Source: Cellulomonas endophytica
GTDB taxonomy: Bacteria; Actinomycetota; Actinomycetes; Actinomycetales; Cellulomonadaceae
Assembly: GCF_004123805.1 (NCBI RefSeq)
Contig: NZ_RWJX01000009.1
Location: 27,686 to 91,685, forward strand
Length of the DNA stretch: 64,000 nt
Reading direction: 5' to 3'
Shown here piece by piece: positions 8,204 through 14,981 of the stretch (its first letter is position 1; each line of letters begins with the position of its first letter). The notes beneath the pieces were generated by a model. It saw nothing but the letters and a program-made list of their open reading frames with translations, had not been told where the DNA came from and did no database searches. The position numbers were made by a program, and so were the translations under genes.

Positions 8204-8362
8204 TCAGCCCGGGGTGCCGTGCCCCGCCCGGTCGGGCTCGGCGCGGGCGACGTCCGCCACCTCCTCCTCGGGGCGCGGCGCGATCGTCTCGTCGTCCTCG
8301 AGCAGGGGGATCTCGTCGGTCCGGAAGGTGGGGCCGTCCGAGCCGGTCGGGGTGCTGGTCAT
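8204..8362 (-). CDS. Small acidic protein, 52 aa, unknown function
   Basis: This short frame starts with ATG at 8362 preceded by a strong Shine-Dalgarno sequence (GGAGG six bases upstream) and ends with TGA at 8204. The product starts MTSTPTGSDGPTF and continues with an acidic stretch (EIPLLEDDETIAPRPEEEV), so it is soluble and negatively charged. There is no recognisable domain. It sits 34 bases downstream of the metallo-hydrolase gene and upstream of the cupin gene on the same strand, so the three may be one operon. The ribosome-binding site and codon bias are the main support. Confidence 0.6.
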   Translation of the reverse strand: MTSTPTGSDGPTFRTDEIPLLEDDETIAPRPEEEVADVARAEPDRAGHGTPG

Positions 8363-8396
8363 GCGTCCTCCAGGGGTGTGCCGTGCCGGGTCCGGG

Positions 8397-9053
8397 TCAG
8401 AGCTCGAGGGGGGTGCCGCGCTCCAGGCGGACGGGCTCCCCCGCGCCGCCGAGGTTCGTCAGGAGGGTGCGTGCCAGGCCCTGGCCGGGCTCGCTCAGCA
8501 CGGCCTCGTGGATGGGCACGACCCGGTCCGGCCCCACGGCGCGCACGTAGTCGATCGCGTGCTCGAGCTTGAGCCAGGGGCCGCCGACCGGGACGAGCAG
8601 CGTGGCGACCGCCGTGCCCTCCGGGGGCAGCGTGTACGCGTCGCCCGGGTGGAGCACGCCCTCGACGAGGTAGCCGACGTTGTCCAGGCCGGGCAAGTCG
8701 GGGTGGATGACGGCGTGCCGGCCGCCGAGCACCTGGACCGTGGCCCCCGCCGCCTCGACGGTGTCCCCCGGGCGGACGGCGTGGGCACGGTCGGACGGGA
8801 CCCCGGCCGCCACCAGCGCGTCGACGACCGCGGCCGGGCCCCACACGTGCACCGCCGCCCCCGCGTCGCCGGCCAGCCAGGCCGCGAGGGGCTCGGCCTG
8901 CACGTGGTCGAAGTGGTCGTGCGTGACGAGCACCGCGGTAGCGCCGTCGAGGGCGGCGTCGACGTCGGAGAAGCCGCCCGGGTCCAGGACGAGGGCGCCG
9001 CCGGGCAGGTCGAGGCGGACGCAGGAGTGGCCCCAGTGGGTCAGTGTGCTCAT
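8397..9053 (-). CDS. Metallo-beta-lactamase-fold hydrolase, UPF0173-like
   Basis: A 218-residue protein of the MBL fold. Signature positions are HWGHSCVRLDL at the N-terminus, DPGG for the first strand, the metal-binding THDHFDH near residues 45-51, GGRHAVIHPDLPG in the middle and a late His in VVPIHEAVLSE. This pattern matches the UPF0173/UlaG-like branch of metal-dependent hydrolases, cytosolic enzymes acting on phosphoester or lactone bonds; the natural substrate is not known for most members. The start ATG at 9053 begins directly with the first beta strand, as in homologues. Downstream lie the small acidic ORF and the cupin gene on the same strand. Confidence 0.88.
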   Translation of the reverse strand: MSTLTHWGHSCVRLDLPGGALVLDPGGFSDVDAALDGATAVLVTHDHFDHVQAEPLAAWLAGDAGAAVHVWGPAAVVDALVAAGVPSDRAHAVRPGDTVEAAGATVQVLGGRHAVIHPDLPGLDNVGYLVEGVLHPGDAYTLPPEGTAVATLLVPVGGPWLKLEHAIDYVRAVGPDRVVPIHEAVLSEPGQGLARTLLTNLGGAGEPVRLERGTPLEL

Positions 9054-9119
9054 GCGCCCAGCATGCCCCCCACCTGCGGATCCGTCGCGGGGAGGCGCTG
9101 CCTCCCGGGTGGGGCGGGG

Positions 9120-9701
9120 TCAGCCCGCCGTGCGGGCGCGGCGCCGCGCCGCGAGCTCGTCCATCGGGGAGTCGCCGGGCGCGTCGTCCTCGGCGCGCTC
9201 CGTCGGCAGCTCGGCCAGGGTGCCCTCGACCTCGCGCCACACACGGCCGACGGCGATGCCGAACACGCCCTGCCCGCCCTGGACGAGGTCGATGACCTCG
9301 TCGGCCGACGTGCACTCGTACACGGAGGCGCCGTCCGACATGAGCGTGATCTGCGCGAGGTCGTCCACGCCCCGCTCGCGCAGGTGGCCCACGGCCGCCC
9401 GGATCTGCTGGAGCGAGACGCCGGTGTCGAGGAGCCGCTTGACGACCTTGAGCACGAGGATGTCGCGGAAGGAGTAGAGGCGCTGCGTGCCGGAGCCGGT
9501 CGCGGGGCGGATCGACGGCTCGACGAGCCCGGTGCGCGCCCAGTAGTCCAGCTGGCGGTAGGTGATGCCGGCGGCGCGGCAGGCGGTCGGTCCGCGGTAG
9601 CCGGTGGCGGTGTCGAGGTCCGGCAGGTCGTCGTCGAAGAGGAGCCCTTGCGCGCGCTGCGGCACGCCGGGCTGCTGCTCGGCGTTCTCGGTGCTGACCA
9701 C
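9120..9701 (-). CDS. MerR-family regulator, Rv1830-like
   Basis: A 193-residue MerR-type DNA-binding protein. The winged helix covers residues about 35-105 (TYRQLDYWARTGLVEPS, GSGTQRLYSFRDILVLKVVKRLLDTGVSLQQI). A C-terminal region with VYECTSADEVIDLVQGGQGVF follows and has no metal-binding Cys cluster, so it is not a classical metal sensor. Position and sequence match the Rv1830 family that closes the conserved pgsA2-DUF881-GarA-FtsR block. GTG 9701 has GGAGG upstream. TAGCGT at 9752-9747 may be the -10 of its own promoter. Likely roles are control of cell-cycle or growth genes, by analogy with the neighbouring FtsR-type protein; this is inference. Confidence 0.88.
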   Translation of the reverse strand: MVSTENAEQQPGVPQRAQGLLFDDDLPDLDTATGYRGPTACRAAGITYRQLDYWARTGLVEPSIRPATGSGTQRLYSFRDILVLKVVKRLLDTGVSLQQIRAAVGHLRERGVDDLAQITLMSDGASVYECTSADEVIDLVQGGQGVFGIAVGRVWREVEGTLAELPTERAEDDAPGDSPMDELAARRRARTAG

Positions 9702-9835
9702 GGGATCCTCCTGGGGTGCGGACGGGTCGTCCCGCCGTCATCGGCCACGCTAGGGGCGGGTGCCACCTGGCGCAACGAGCGTCGCCCTGCGTGTCGCCCG
9801 GCGCGTCGGCCGGCACGTCGCACCGCGGCCCGTGG

Positions 9836-10330
9836 TCAGGCGGGCGGGTCCTCGGCCTTGAAGTCGTCGGCGGAGACCTCGTCGAGGAACGCCCGGAACT
9901 CCTCCAGCTCGTCCTCGGGGGCCGTCCGGCGCACCTCCACACCCGCGCGGTCCACGACGCTGCGGGCGCACAGGACGGGGCAGCCGAACCGGAGCGCGAC
10001 CGCGATCGCGTCCGAGGCGCGCGAGTCCACGTGGGCCCCGCCGGACAGGACGAGCTCGGCGTGGAAGACGCCGCGCTCGAGCGACGTGACGGCGACGCGC
10101 TCCACCCGCGACCCGGCGGCGACGAGCGCGGCGTGCAGGAGGTCGTGCGTGAGGGGCCGCGGGGGCACGCGGTCGGTGAGGGCGGCGACGATCGCGGCCC
10201 CCTCGGTCTCCCCCACCACGATGGGGACGACGAGGTCGGTGCCGGGCTCCAGCAGGAGCACCAGGACGCCGGGCTCGTCCTCCTGCTGCCGCACGCCGAC
10301 CACCTCGACGGTGACGAGGTCCTCGGCCAT
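9836..10330 (-). CDS. Bifunctional nuclease family protein (DUF151)
   Basis: A 164-residue DUF151 protein, orthologous by position to Rv1829. Conserved stretches are VLLLEPGTDLVVPIVVGETEGAAI, the RPLTHDLLHAAL segment and the signature SRASDAIAVALRFGCPVLC. Family members from plants and Thermotoga show nuclease activity, but the bacterial role is unclear. A longer frame upstream is open to 10531, yet ATG 10330 is favoured because the domain begins at once (MAEDLVTVEVVGVR) and TACCGT lies exactly six bases before it, as for several leaderless genes in this window. It sits between two MerR genes in a fixed actinobacterial order, which suggests a shared growth-related role. Confidence 0.9.
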   Translation of the reverse strand: MAEDLVTVEVVGVRQQEDEPGVLVLLLEPGTDLVVPIVVGETEGAAIVAALTDRVPPRPLTHDLLHAALVAAGSRVERVAVTSLERGVFHAELVLSGGAHVDSRASDAIAVALRFGCPVLCARSVVDRAGVEVRRTAPEDELEEFRAFLDEVSADDFKAEDPPA

Positions 10331-10379
10331 GCCCCCACGGTACGCCGGAGCGGGCGGTCCGGATCGGCGAGGGTGCGCC

Positions 10380-10424
10380 CGGTCGGCACGGTCGGAGCAA
10401 TCGGCGCGATCGGCGCGGTCCGAC
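10380..10424. repeat. Imperfect 9-bp tandem repeat in intergenic space
   Basis: Five units of nine bases (CGGTCGGCA, CGGTCGGAG, CAATCGGCG, CGATCGGCG, CGGTCCGAC) lie between the DUF151 gene and ftsR. Sixteen bases starting at 10380 recur exactly at 53377 inside the tandem repeat of the surface-protein gene. Confidence 0.6.
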
Positions 10425-10433
10425 GTCGGCCCG

Positions 10434-11264
10434 TCAGCGGCCGGTGTCCCCCAGCGCGGACCGCAGGAGGGCGGTGTGGGCCTGCCCGCACAGCTCCCCG
10501 AGCTCGGCGGCGAGACCGGCGGCGCGGGCACGGGCGGACGCGCTGCGCTGGCCCCGCACGGGGGCCACCGCGGTCTCCACGAGCTCGACCTGCCGGTCCG
10601 CGGCCGCGCGGAAGGCCCGCAGGTGGCGGGCGCCGATGCCGTGCTCGGCCAGGGCCGCCGCGGCGCGGACGAGGTCGCGCTCCGCCGGGCCGAAGGTGCC
10701 GTCGACGCGCGGCCGCAGCACGCCCTGGTCGACGAGCTCGACCACCGCGTCGGCCGCCACCGCGCACTCCTGCGCGAGGCCGGCCGCGTCCCAGCGGTCC
10801 GGGGCGGCGACGGGCGAGCCGTCGCGGGTCGCGAGCCGGGCCCGGGGCGCCGGCCCGTCCTCGGCGCCCGCGTCCAGGGCCGCGAGCCGCTCGGCGATGA
10901 CCTTGAGCGGCAGGTAGCGGTCCCGCTGCTGCCGCAGGACGTACCGCAGGCGCTCGACGTCGGCCGGGGAGTACTGCCGGTAGCCGGCCGGCGTGCGCAC
11001 CGGCGTGACGAGGCCCTGCTCCTCCCAGAAGCGGAGCTTGGAGGTCGTCACGGCCGGGAACTCCACGCCGAGCGCGGCGAGCACGTCGGAGATCCGCATG
11101 GAGGCCTGGCGGGAGATCCCGCGCGGCCAGGGCTCGGCCGCCCCCTGCTCGTCCTCGGCGAGGGCGGCGGCCCCCCGGGCGTCGGCGGACGCGTCGTCCG
11201 CGGCACCGGCCGGTCCGCCGTCGGCCGGGCGGGTGGCGCGTGCGGCCCCGTGCGCCGCCGTCAC
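10434..11264 (-). CDS. ftsR: FtsR-like MerR regulator
   Basis: A 276-residue MerR-type regulator. After a low-complexity Ala/Asp-rich tail, the DNA-binding domain begins at MRISDVLAALGVEFPAVTTSKLRFWEEQGLV and continues through PAGYRQYSPADVERLRYVLRQQRDRYLPLKVI. This is the Rv1828 / Corynebacterium FtsR type, described as an activator of ftsZ and hence of cell division. The C-terminal half is helical and has no metal site. GTG 11264 overlaps the garA stop by four bases, so the two are coupled. An alternative start at the internal ATG before RISDVL would remove the tail. Gene symbol rests on synteny and domain similarity. Confidence 0.88.
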   Translation of the reverse strand: MTAAHGAARATRPADGGPAGAADDASADARGAAALAEDEQGAAEPWPRGISRQASMRISDVLAALGVEFPAVTTSKLRFWEEQGLVTPVRTPAGYRQYSPADVERLRYVLRQQRDRYLPLKVIAERLAALDAGAEDGPAPRARLATRDGSPVAAPDRWDAAGLAQECAVAADAVVELVDQGVLRPRVDGTFGPAERDLVRAAAALAEHGIGARHLRAFRAAADRQVELVETAVAPVRGQRSASARARAAGLAAELGELCGQAHTALLRSALGDTGR

Positions 11265-11746
11265 CCCTGGCCCTGGCCGCGGGCCGGGCTCGGGTGGAAG
11301 GTCAGGCGGTACTTGCCGATTTGCACCTCGTCGCCCGCGCGCAGCACCGTGTCGTCGATGCGCGTGCGGTTGACGTAGGTGCCGTTGAGCGAGCCGACGT
11401 CCCGGACGCTGAACCGGGTGCCCTCGCGCACGAACTCCGCGTGCTTGCGGGAGACCGTCACGTCGTCGAGGAAGATGTCGGCGTGCGTCGAGCGGCCCGC
11501 GAGGGTGCGGTCGGCGTCCAGGAGGAAGCGCGCGCCGGCGGAGGGGCCGCGCTGGACGACGAGCAGCGCGGAGGTGGCCGGCAGCGCGCCGACCGCGGCG
11601 ACGTCCGCGGGCCCGAGGCCGACCGGCGCGAGCGCCTCGGCGTCCGCGCCCAGGTCGACGGCGCCGAACTGCATCGTCGTCTCGGGCAGCGACGGACGCT
11701 GCTCCGCCCCCGGTGCGTCCTCCGGACGGTCCCCCTGCTCGCTCAC
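11261..11746 (-). CDS. garA: FHA-domain protein GarA
   Basis: A 161-residue protein equivalent to GarA/OdhI. Near the N-terminus is the conserved phospho-acceptor motif PETTMQF (Thr23/Thr24), the target of PknB/PknG-type Ser/Thr kinases. A C-terminal FHA domain shows the phosphothreonine-binding loops GRSTHADIFLDDVTVSRKHAEF and GSLNGTYVNRTRI. Unphosphorylated GarA inhibits 2-oxoglutarate dehydrogenase and tunes glutamate metabolism; phosphorylation folds it on itself and relieves inhibition. GTG 11746 is preferred over an upstream start at 11785 because of the GGAGG six bases before it. It overlaps ftsR downstream. In mycobacteria gcvH lies just upstream; here 105 non-coding bases replace it. 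Confidence 0.93.
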   Translation of the reverse strand: MSEQGDRPEDAPGAEQRPSLPETTMQFGAVDLGADAEALAPVGLGPADVAAVGALPATSALLVVQRGPSAGARFLLDADRTLAGRSTHADIFLDDVTVSRKHAEFVREGTRFSVRDVGSLNGTYVNRTRIDDTVLRAGDEVQIGKYRLTFHPSPARGQGQG

Positions 11747-11851
11747 TGCACGCCTCCCACCGAAGCCCACCGACGGACCTGGCACACCCTACGCACCTGC
11801 GGCCGCCACCGCGACGACCTGCGCCGGGACGCCCGCGCGCCGTCGTCGGGG

Positions 11852-12721
11852 TCAGCCCCCGCCCGCCGGGACGGGCGTCGCGAAGACGGGGGGGACCGGC
11901 GTCGCCAGCGCCGTCACCTCCACCTCGTCGCGGCGGGAGACGGTGCCGTCGCCCCCGTCGCGGCGGACGGCCGCCAGCGCGCCGCCGGGGATCTCCAGCG
12001 CGGTGGAGATCGTGTCGGGGTCGCCGATGACCAGCCACCGGTAGGGCGGCCGGAGCGTGACGCCGTCGAGCACGACCGCGCCCGGCGACCCCGTGAACGC
12101 GCTCGAGGCCACGACGCGGACGTCGCCGAGCTGGAGGACCTCGGCCCCGGCGTTGCGCAGCTCCTCGAGGAGGTTGAGGAGCGTCTCGGGCTCGACGGTG
12201 CCGTCGGGGTCCGTGACCGTCACGACGACGCCCGGGCCGACGGCCGGCAGCCGCCCCGTGAGGATGCCCTGCGTCTCGGCGGAGCGGCGTGCCGCCTCCT
12301 CGGCGGCCTGGCGCGAGCCCTCGTCGGACAGCAGCTCGTCCCGCTCCGCCGCCAGCCGCGCGACCTCGGAGGCGAGCTCGTCGCTGCGGGTGGTCGTCTC
12401 GTCGAGGAGCCGGACGAGGTCGTCCTGGCGCAGGGACCCCAGCGAGGCCGTCCCGGCCTGGCGCACCTGCGCGACCGCCGCGAACCCCAGCAGCGCGCAC
12501 AGCACGCCGATGACGACCTGGGTGCGCGAGACGCGCGGGCGCAGCGCCTCGCGCAGGACCGCCCAGCCCGTCGGGGGGGCCGGCGGACGACCGGCGCCCG
12601 CGCCGTCGGCGGGTCCCGCCGGACGGGCGTCGGGGGCGGCAGGGCCGCTCCCGACGCCGCCCCTGACGCCGCTCCCGCCGCCGGGCCCGCCGCCCGGGCC
12701 CGCCCGGTGGCCGCCCGTCAT
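11852..12721 (-). CDS. DUF881 membrane protein, Rv1825-like
   Basis: A 289-residue protein with a Gly/Pro-rich cytoplasmic N-terminus (about 60 residues), one membrane helix (TQVVIGVLCALLGFAAVAQV), a coiled coil (residues about 95-150) and an extracytoplasmic DUF881 domain (GPGVVVTVTDPDG, LLNLLEELRNAGAEVLQL, PYRWLVIGDPDTISTAL). DUF881 proteins occur in Gram-positives next to septum and division genes; their topology resembles DivIC/FtsL-like bitopic proteins, but the function is not settled. ATG 12721 overlaps the sbp stop by four bases. Two DUF881 genes flanking a small basic protein is the standard actinobacterial arrangement, which suggests a membrane complex. Confidence 0.9.
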   Translation of the reverse strand: MTGGHRAGPGGGPGGGSGVRGGVGSGPAAPDARPAGPADGAGAGRPPAPPTGWAVLREALRPRVSRTQVVIGVLCALLGFAAVAQVRQAGTASLGSLRQDDLVRLLDETTTRSDELASEVARLAAERDELLSDEGSRQAAEEAARRSAETQGILTGRLPAVGPGVVVTVTDPDGTVEPETLLNLLEELRNAGAEVLQLGDVRVVASSAFTGSPGAVVLDGVTLRPPYRWLVIGDPDTISTALEIPGGALAAVRRDGGDGTVSRRDEVEVTALATPVPPVFATPVPAGGG

Positions 12722-13050
12722 GCGTGGAAGAGGTGCCGGCGGATCGAGGCGGCGTTGGAGAAGATCCGGATCCCGAGCACGACGACGACCGCCGTGGACA
12801 GCTGCGAGCCGACGCCGAGCTGGTCGCCGAGGAAGACGATGAGCGCGGCGACGACGACGTTCGACAGGAACGAGACGAGGAAGACCTTGTCGTCGAAGAT
12901 GCCGTCGAGGAGCGCGCGCAGGCCGCCGAACAGCGCGTCGAGCGCCGCGACGACCGAGATGGGCAGGTAGGGCTGCAGCTCCACCGGGACCTCGGGGCGC
13001 AGCACGAGCCCGAGCACCACGCCGATGACCAGTCCGATGGCCGCGATCAT
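12718..13050 (-). CDS. sbp: Small basic protein (DUF1290, Sbp)
   Basis: A 110-residue integral membrane protein with hydrophobic segments at residues about 1-17 (MIAAIGLVIGVVLGLVL), 28-45 and 62-90, plus a charged C-terminus (RRHLFHA). This is the Sbp/DUF1290 family, first named in Bacillus subtilis beside division genes and equivalent to Rv1824. Function is unknown; position between two DUF881 genes in many genomes implies a shared complex in the membrane. ATG 13050 overlaps the stop of the upstream DUF881 gene and its own stop overlaps the next start, both by four bases, so expression is tightly coupled. Confidence 0.92.
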   Translation of the reverse strand: MIAAIGLVIGVVLGLVLRPEVPVELQPYLPISVVAALDALFGGLRALLDGIFDDKVFLVSFLSNVVVAALIVFLGDQLGVGSQLSTAVVVVLGIRIFSNAASIRRHLFHA

Positions 13051-14027
13051 CCGTCCCCGCCCCCCTCGTCGGCCCCGCCGTCCGGCGTGCCGTCCCCGTC
13101 CCCCGGTGCCCCCGGCTCCCGGGGCGCTCCCGTCGAGGAGGCTGCCACAGCCTGCCCCGTCACCGGGTCGATCCCCTCCGGCAGGTCGGCGACCCGGAGG
13201 CGGGTGCCGCCGCCGGCGGGCAGCTCCAGGCGGTCGACCTGCGCCACGTCGACCCCGATGCCCCAGAGGCTGCGCAGCGCGGCGAGGTGGTCCCCCGCCC
13301 CGGACCGGGCGAGCTCGACCTCGAGCGACCCGGCCGCGCCGACGGCCTCGACGCGGTAGGGCCCGACGAGGGGCACGAGGTCGACGAGGATCGCGCTCCC
13401 GGCGCTGCGGACGGCCGCGGTGCCGGTGAGGCGCTGCCCGTTGACGGCCACCGCCTCCGCCCCCGCCGCCCACAGCCCGTTGACGACGAGCTGCAGGTCG
13501 TCGTCCTGGACGGCGGCCTCCGGGTCGGAGCCGTCCGCGGCCCCCGCGCCGTCCGTGAGCACGACGCGCAGCCCCGGCCCGGCGACCGGCACGGCCGCCG
13601 CGGCGACGGCGTCGGCCGTGACGACCTGGGCGAGGGCGGGGTCCTGGGACGCGAGTAGCTCGCCCTGCAGGCCCTGGATCTCGCCGCCGAGCTCGGCGAC
13701 GCGCGCGCTGCGCGCCGTGACCTCCGCCGAGCGCGTCTCGATCTGCCGCTCCAGGAGCGCGCGCGCCTGGGTGGCGGCGCCCGCGGGCCGGCGCAGGACG
13801 GCGACGCCCGCGGTGGTGACGAGGCCGAGGACGAGCGCGGTCACGGTGAGCAGGACGGCCGCCCGCCCGCCCCGCTCCGGCCGGACGCCGCGCTCCTCGA
13901 GCGCCCGCCGCCGGGCCGCCGCCTCGGCGTAGCCGGGGTCGAGCGGGCGTTCCTGCGCCTCGACGAGCAGCGTCATGGAGGCGTCGCGCCGCCGGGCGGT
14001 GCGGAGGGCGTCGGCCGAGGCCGTCAC
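13047..14027 (-). CDS. DUF881 membrane protein, Rv1823-like
   Basis: A 326-residue bitopic protein: cytoplasmic N-terminus of about 55 residues, one membrane helix (AAVLLTVTALVLGLVTTAGVA), a short coiled coil (ARALLERQIETRSAEVTAR), and an extracytoplasmic DUF881 domain (GPGLRVVLTDGAG, DDLQLVVNGLWAAGAEAVAVNG, GPYRVEAVG). The last 45 residues are Pro/Gly/Asp-rich and probably unstructured. It lies seven bases after the phosphatidyltransferase stop and overlaps sbp. GTG 14027 is the earliest start that does not overlap the upstream gene; a start at MTLLVEAQ would shorten it by 17 residues. Role unknown but probably envelope or division related with its DUF881 partner. Confidence 0.88.
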   Translation of the reverse strand: MTASADALRTARRRDASMTLLVEAQERPLDPGYAEAAARRRALEERGVRPERGGRAAVLLTVTALVLGLVTTAGVAVLRRPAGAATQARALLERQIETRSAEVTARSARVAELGGEIQGLQGELLASQDPALAQVVTADAVAAAAVPVAGPGLRVVLTDGAGAADGSDPEAAVQDDDLQLVVNGLWAAGAEAVAVNGQRLTGTAAVRSAGSAILVDLVPLVGPYRVEAVGAAGSLEVELARSGAGDHLAALRSLWGIGVDVAQVDRLELPAGGGTRLRVADLPEGIDPVTGQAVAASSTGAPREPGAPGDGDGTPDGGADEGGGDG

Positions 14028-14034
14028 GACGCCG

Positions 14035-14619
14035 TCACGGCGCCGTGCGGGAGGCGCGCAGCACGTGCACCGCCTGGTGGACGTAGGCGGCGCCGGCGAA
14101 CCAGTAGAGCGCGACGCCCCAGAGCGCGAAGGCCCAGCCGACGACCGTGGCGGCGTGCCCGATGCCGGAGGACCACTCCGACAGCAGCAGCAGCGGGAAC
14201 GCGTAGAGCAGCGCGAACGTACCGGCCTTGCCCGCCACGTGCACCGGCAGCGGCGCGTGGCCGCGTCGGGCCAGGAGCAGCAGCACGACGAACAGCGCCA
14301 CGTCCCGGGCCACGAGGACGACGAGGAGCCAGGTGGGCACGACGCCGCGCCAGGTCAGCCCGACGAGCGTCACGAGGATGAAGAGGCGGTCGGCCGCGGG
14401 GTCGAGCATCTGCCCGAGCCGCGTGACCTGTCCCATGGAGCGGGCGAGCACCCCGTCGAGCCAGTCGCTCGCGCCGGAGACGGCCAGGACGAGGACGGCC
14501 CAGCCGTCCTCCCCGCGCGCGATCAGCACCGCGAAGACGGGGACGAGCGCGAGCCGGAGCGCCGAGATGAGGTTCGGCACCGTGAGCACGCGGCCGGTCG
14601 CCACCTCCTGCGTCTCCAC
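14035..14619 (-). CDS. CDP-alcohol phosphatidyltransferase, PgsA2-like
   Basis: A 194-residue membrane enzyme with about five or six helices and the family signature in SDWLDGVLARSMGQV followed by GQMLDPAADR, giving the DG..AR...G...D...D metal site. These enzymes move the phosphatidyl group of CDP-diacylglycerol to an alcohol. Position matches Rv1822 (pgsA2), whose acceptor is not firmly established, so neither glycerol phosphate nor inositol phosphate can be assigned. GTG 14619 follows GGGAGGG by three bases; ORF extension to 14649 is possible but lacks such a site. A TAGGAT box at 14663-14658 probably drives this gene and the whole downstream block to 9120 or part of it. Confidence 0.9.
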   Translation of the reverse strand: METQEVATGRVLTVPNLISALRLALVPVFAVLIARGEDGWAVLVLAVSGASDWLDGVLARSMGQVTRLGQMLDPAADRLFILVTLVGLTWRGVVPTWLLVVLVARDVALFVVLLLLARRGHAPLPVHVAGKAGTFALLYAFPLLLLSEWSSGIGHAATVVGWAFALWGVALYWFAGAAYVHQAVHVLRASRTAP

Positions 14620-14657
14620 GCACCCTCCCCCGCGGGCCGACGGCCGCACCGCGCCCG

Positions 14658-14663
14658 ATCCTA
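14658..14663 (-). promoter_or_regulatory. Putative -10 box of the pgsA2-DUF881-sbp operon
   Basis: On the minus strand the sequence reads TAGGAT, a good actinobacterial -10 hexamer, about 40 bases before the GTG at 14619. No convincing -35 hexamer was found at the expected distance. Confidence 0.4.
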
Positions 14664-14776
14664 TGCGGGCACGGGGGTCGCGAGGACGGACCCGCCGCCC
14701 GTCCTGCGCCGGGTCCTGCCCGTATTCCGCCGGGCGCCGTGACGCACGCCGCCCTGCCCGCCGCCGTCCTGTCCGC

Positions 14777-14782
14777 TAGACT
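14777..14782 (+). promoter_or_regulatory. Putative -10 box of the DEAD-box helicase gene
   Basis: TAGACT fits a -10 hexamer and would give a leader of roughly 190 bases before the helicase start. Long 5' leaders are typical of cold-induced DEAD-box helicase genes. The -35 region is not recognisable. Confidence 0.4.
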
Positions 14783-14960
14783 CCTTCACGATCTGGAGCT
14801 CGTCGCCATCCCCCCGGGTGCGCCGTGACCGGTCGGGGACACCCGCCCGGACGGCGCCAGCGTCATCGTTCGAGGCCCTGCCGCCGTGCAGGAGGACCTC
14901 TGGGAGTCGGGGCCGCGACCACCGTCCACCGCCGTGGTGCACGGTCGGGGCTCCGCACCG

Positions 14961-14981
14961 ATGAACAGGTCCGTGATTTGA
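14961..14981 (+). CDS. Possible six-residue leader peptide
   Basis: ATG 14961 opens a tiny frame (MNRSVI) whose TGA stop overlaps the TTG proposed as the helicase start (TTGA). This arrangement would allow translational coupling. No strong ribosome-binding site precedes it, so it is only a candidate. Confidence 0.3.
   Translation: MNRSVI

Noticed and set aside
10331..12500. Upstream extensions of the DUF151 and FtsR frames
   Set aside because: Domains begin directly at 10330 and 11264, and the extensions overlap GarA and DUF881 genes in other frames.
14825..14977. GTG 14825 as helicase start
   Set aside because: The intervening 51 codons are Arg-rich and look untranslated; long leaders are normal for this gene type. 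It cannot be fully excluded.
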